This document shows positions 5,811 to 6,239 of a stretch of 6,239 nucleotides of DNA, piece by piece. Location: NCBI GenBank assembly GCA_015711775.1, contig JACVJB010000064.1:1-6239 (forward strand), written 5' to 3'. This DNA is from Actinomycetota bacterium. Its GTDB lineage: Bacteria > Actinomycetota > Humimicrobiia > Humimicrobiales > Humimicrobiaceae. The translations under genes and the position numbers were made by a program. Numbering within the stretch: the first letter of the stretch is position 1; every line of letters starts with the position of its first letter. A model generated the notes under the pieces. It ran no database searches, was not told where the DNA came from, and worked only from the letters and a program-made list of their open reading frames with translations.

Positions 5811-6239
5811 ATGGAGTTTAAAGGTTATGACAAAAATTTCAATCTTGCAGGTAGAGTAGCTTTAATAACCGGCGCTGCCAAAGGAATAGGAAAAGCAATT
5901 GCAATGCTTTTTTCGGAAAAAGGTGCAGATATTATAGCAGTTGACGTGGACAGGGAAGTCAATAAAGTTACTTCCGAAATTGAAAAAACCGGCAGAAAAG
6001 CAATCCCTGTTATAAGCGATCTTACAGATACTAAAAATCTTGGAAAGATTGTAGACACGGGCATAAAAGAGTTCGGCAAAATTGATATACTTGTAAATAA
6101 TGCAGGTATTGCCCAGGTTGATTTTGCAGAAAATATACCGGAAAACTTCTGGGATGAAACTATGGCGGTAAATGCAAAGGCTCCTTTTATGCTGACCCAG
6201 CTTGTTGGCAAAGAAATGATAAAGAAAAAATTCGGTAAA
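5811..6239 (+). CDS. Short-chain dehydrogenase/reductase (classical SDR), C-terminus missing
   Basis: The first 143 residues of a classical SDR are present, open through the right edge, out of an expected 250 or so. The Rossmann glycine motif TGAAKGIG lies at 20-27. D45 at the end of the second strand favours NAD over NADP. D70 lies in a SDL segment that normally contacts the adenine. NNAG is at 96-99, and N121 in the VNAKAPF helix belongs to the catalytic tetrad. The Ser and the YxxxK catalytic residues lie beyond the window. The start is secure: GGGGAGG lies five bases before the ATG, with a promoter upstream. Classical SDRs of this kind oxidise or reduce sugars, polyols and related hydroxy compounds, and the divergent sugar isomerase supports a carbohydrate substrate, but this is inference. 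Family is very sure; specificity is unknown. Confidence 0.92.
   Translation, partial: MEFKGYDKNFNLAGRVALITGAAKGIGKAIAMLFSEKGADIIAVDVDREVNKVTSEIEKTGRKAIPVISDLTDTKNLGKIVDTGIKEFGKIDILVNNAGIAQVDFAENIPENFWDETMAVNAKAPFMLTQLVGKEMIKKKFGK

Noticed and set aside
5825..6211. Minus-strand open frame of 128 codons opposite the SDR gene.
   Set aside because: The plus strand carries the SDR glycine motif and NNAG with a strong ribosome binding site and promoter. The minus frame is a hydrophobic shadow.

Overview
The window is AT-rich DNA with bacterial gene structure: GGGAG, GAGGAGG and GGGGAGG ribosome binding sites, heavy use of ATA and AGA codons, and short operons. This fits a low-GC Firmicutes-like or other anaerobic, fermentative lineage. 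The sequence gives no finer placement. It carries six protein-coding genes, two of them cut by the window edges. There are no RNA genes, CRISPR arrays or intact mobile elements.

Layout, left to right. A leftward operon (positions 2131 to 1) encodes an iron-dependent, BdhA/YqhD-type alcohol dehydrogenase. It is followed 42 bases later by a URO-D-superfamily protein with an HxCG motif, open at the left edge. A 543-base intergenic region (2132-2674) holds a candidate promoter, a small operator-like palindrome, the probable remains of a decayed membrane-protein gene, and a pair of imperfect inverted arms. A rightward pair follows: a DhaK-type dihydroxyacetone kinase subunit (2675-3673) and a C_GCAxxG_C_C cysteine-rich protein (3807-4409). 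A convergent gap then leads to a leftward sugar isomerase/epimerase-type TIM-barrel gene (5529-4546). That gene is divergent from a rightward short-chain dehydrogenase/reductase (5811 to the right edge). The 281-base region between them holds a good sigma-70-type promoter and a palindromic operator candidate.

Taken together, the genes read as a carbohydrate or polyol catabolism neighbourhood: an NAD(P)-dependent dehydrogenase to oxidise a polyol or sugar, a TIM-barrel isomerase to rearrange it, a ketose kinase subunit to phosphorylate a short ketose, and an aldehyde/alcohol oxidoreductase to balance redox. This pathway is inference. The substrate is not readable from the sequence, and no transporter, regulator, DhaL or DhaM is present in the window.

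The most unusual points are these. DhaK has no DhaL partner beside it and has a Cys where E. coli DhaK has Lys104. It is paired with a C_GCAxxG_C_C protein. Permease-like fragments lie decayed upstream of it. Three gene starts are set inside the longest open frame on the basis of ribosome binding sites or homology.
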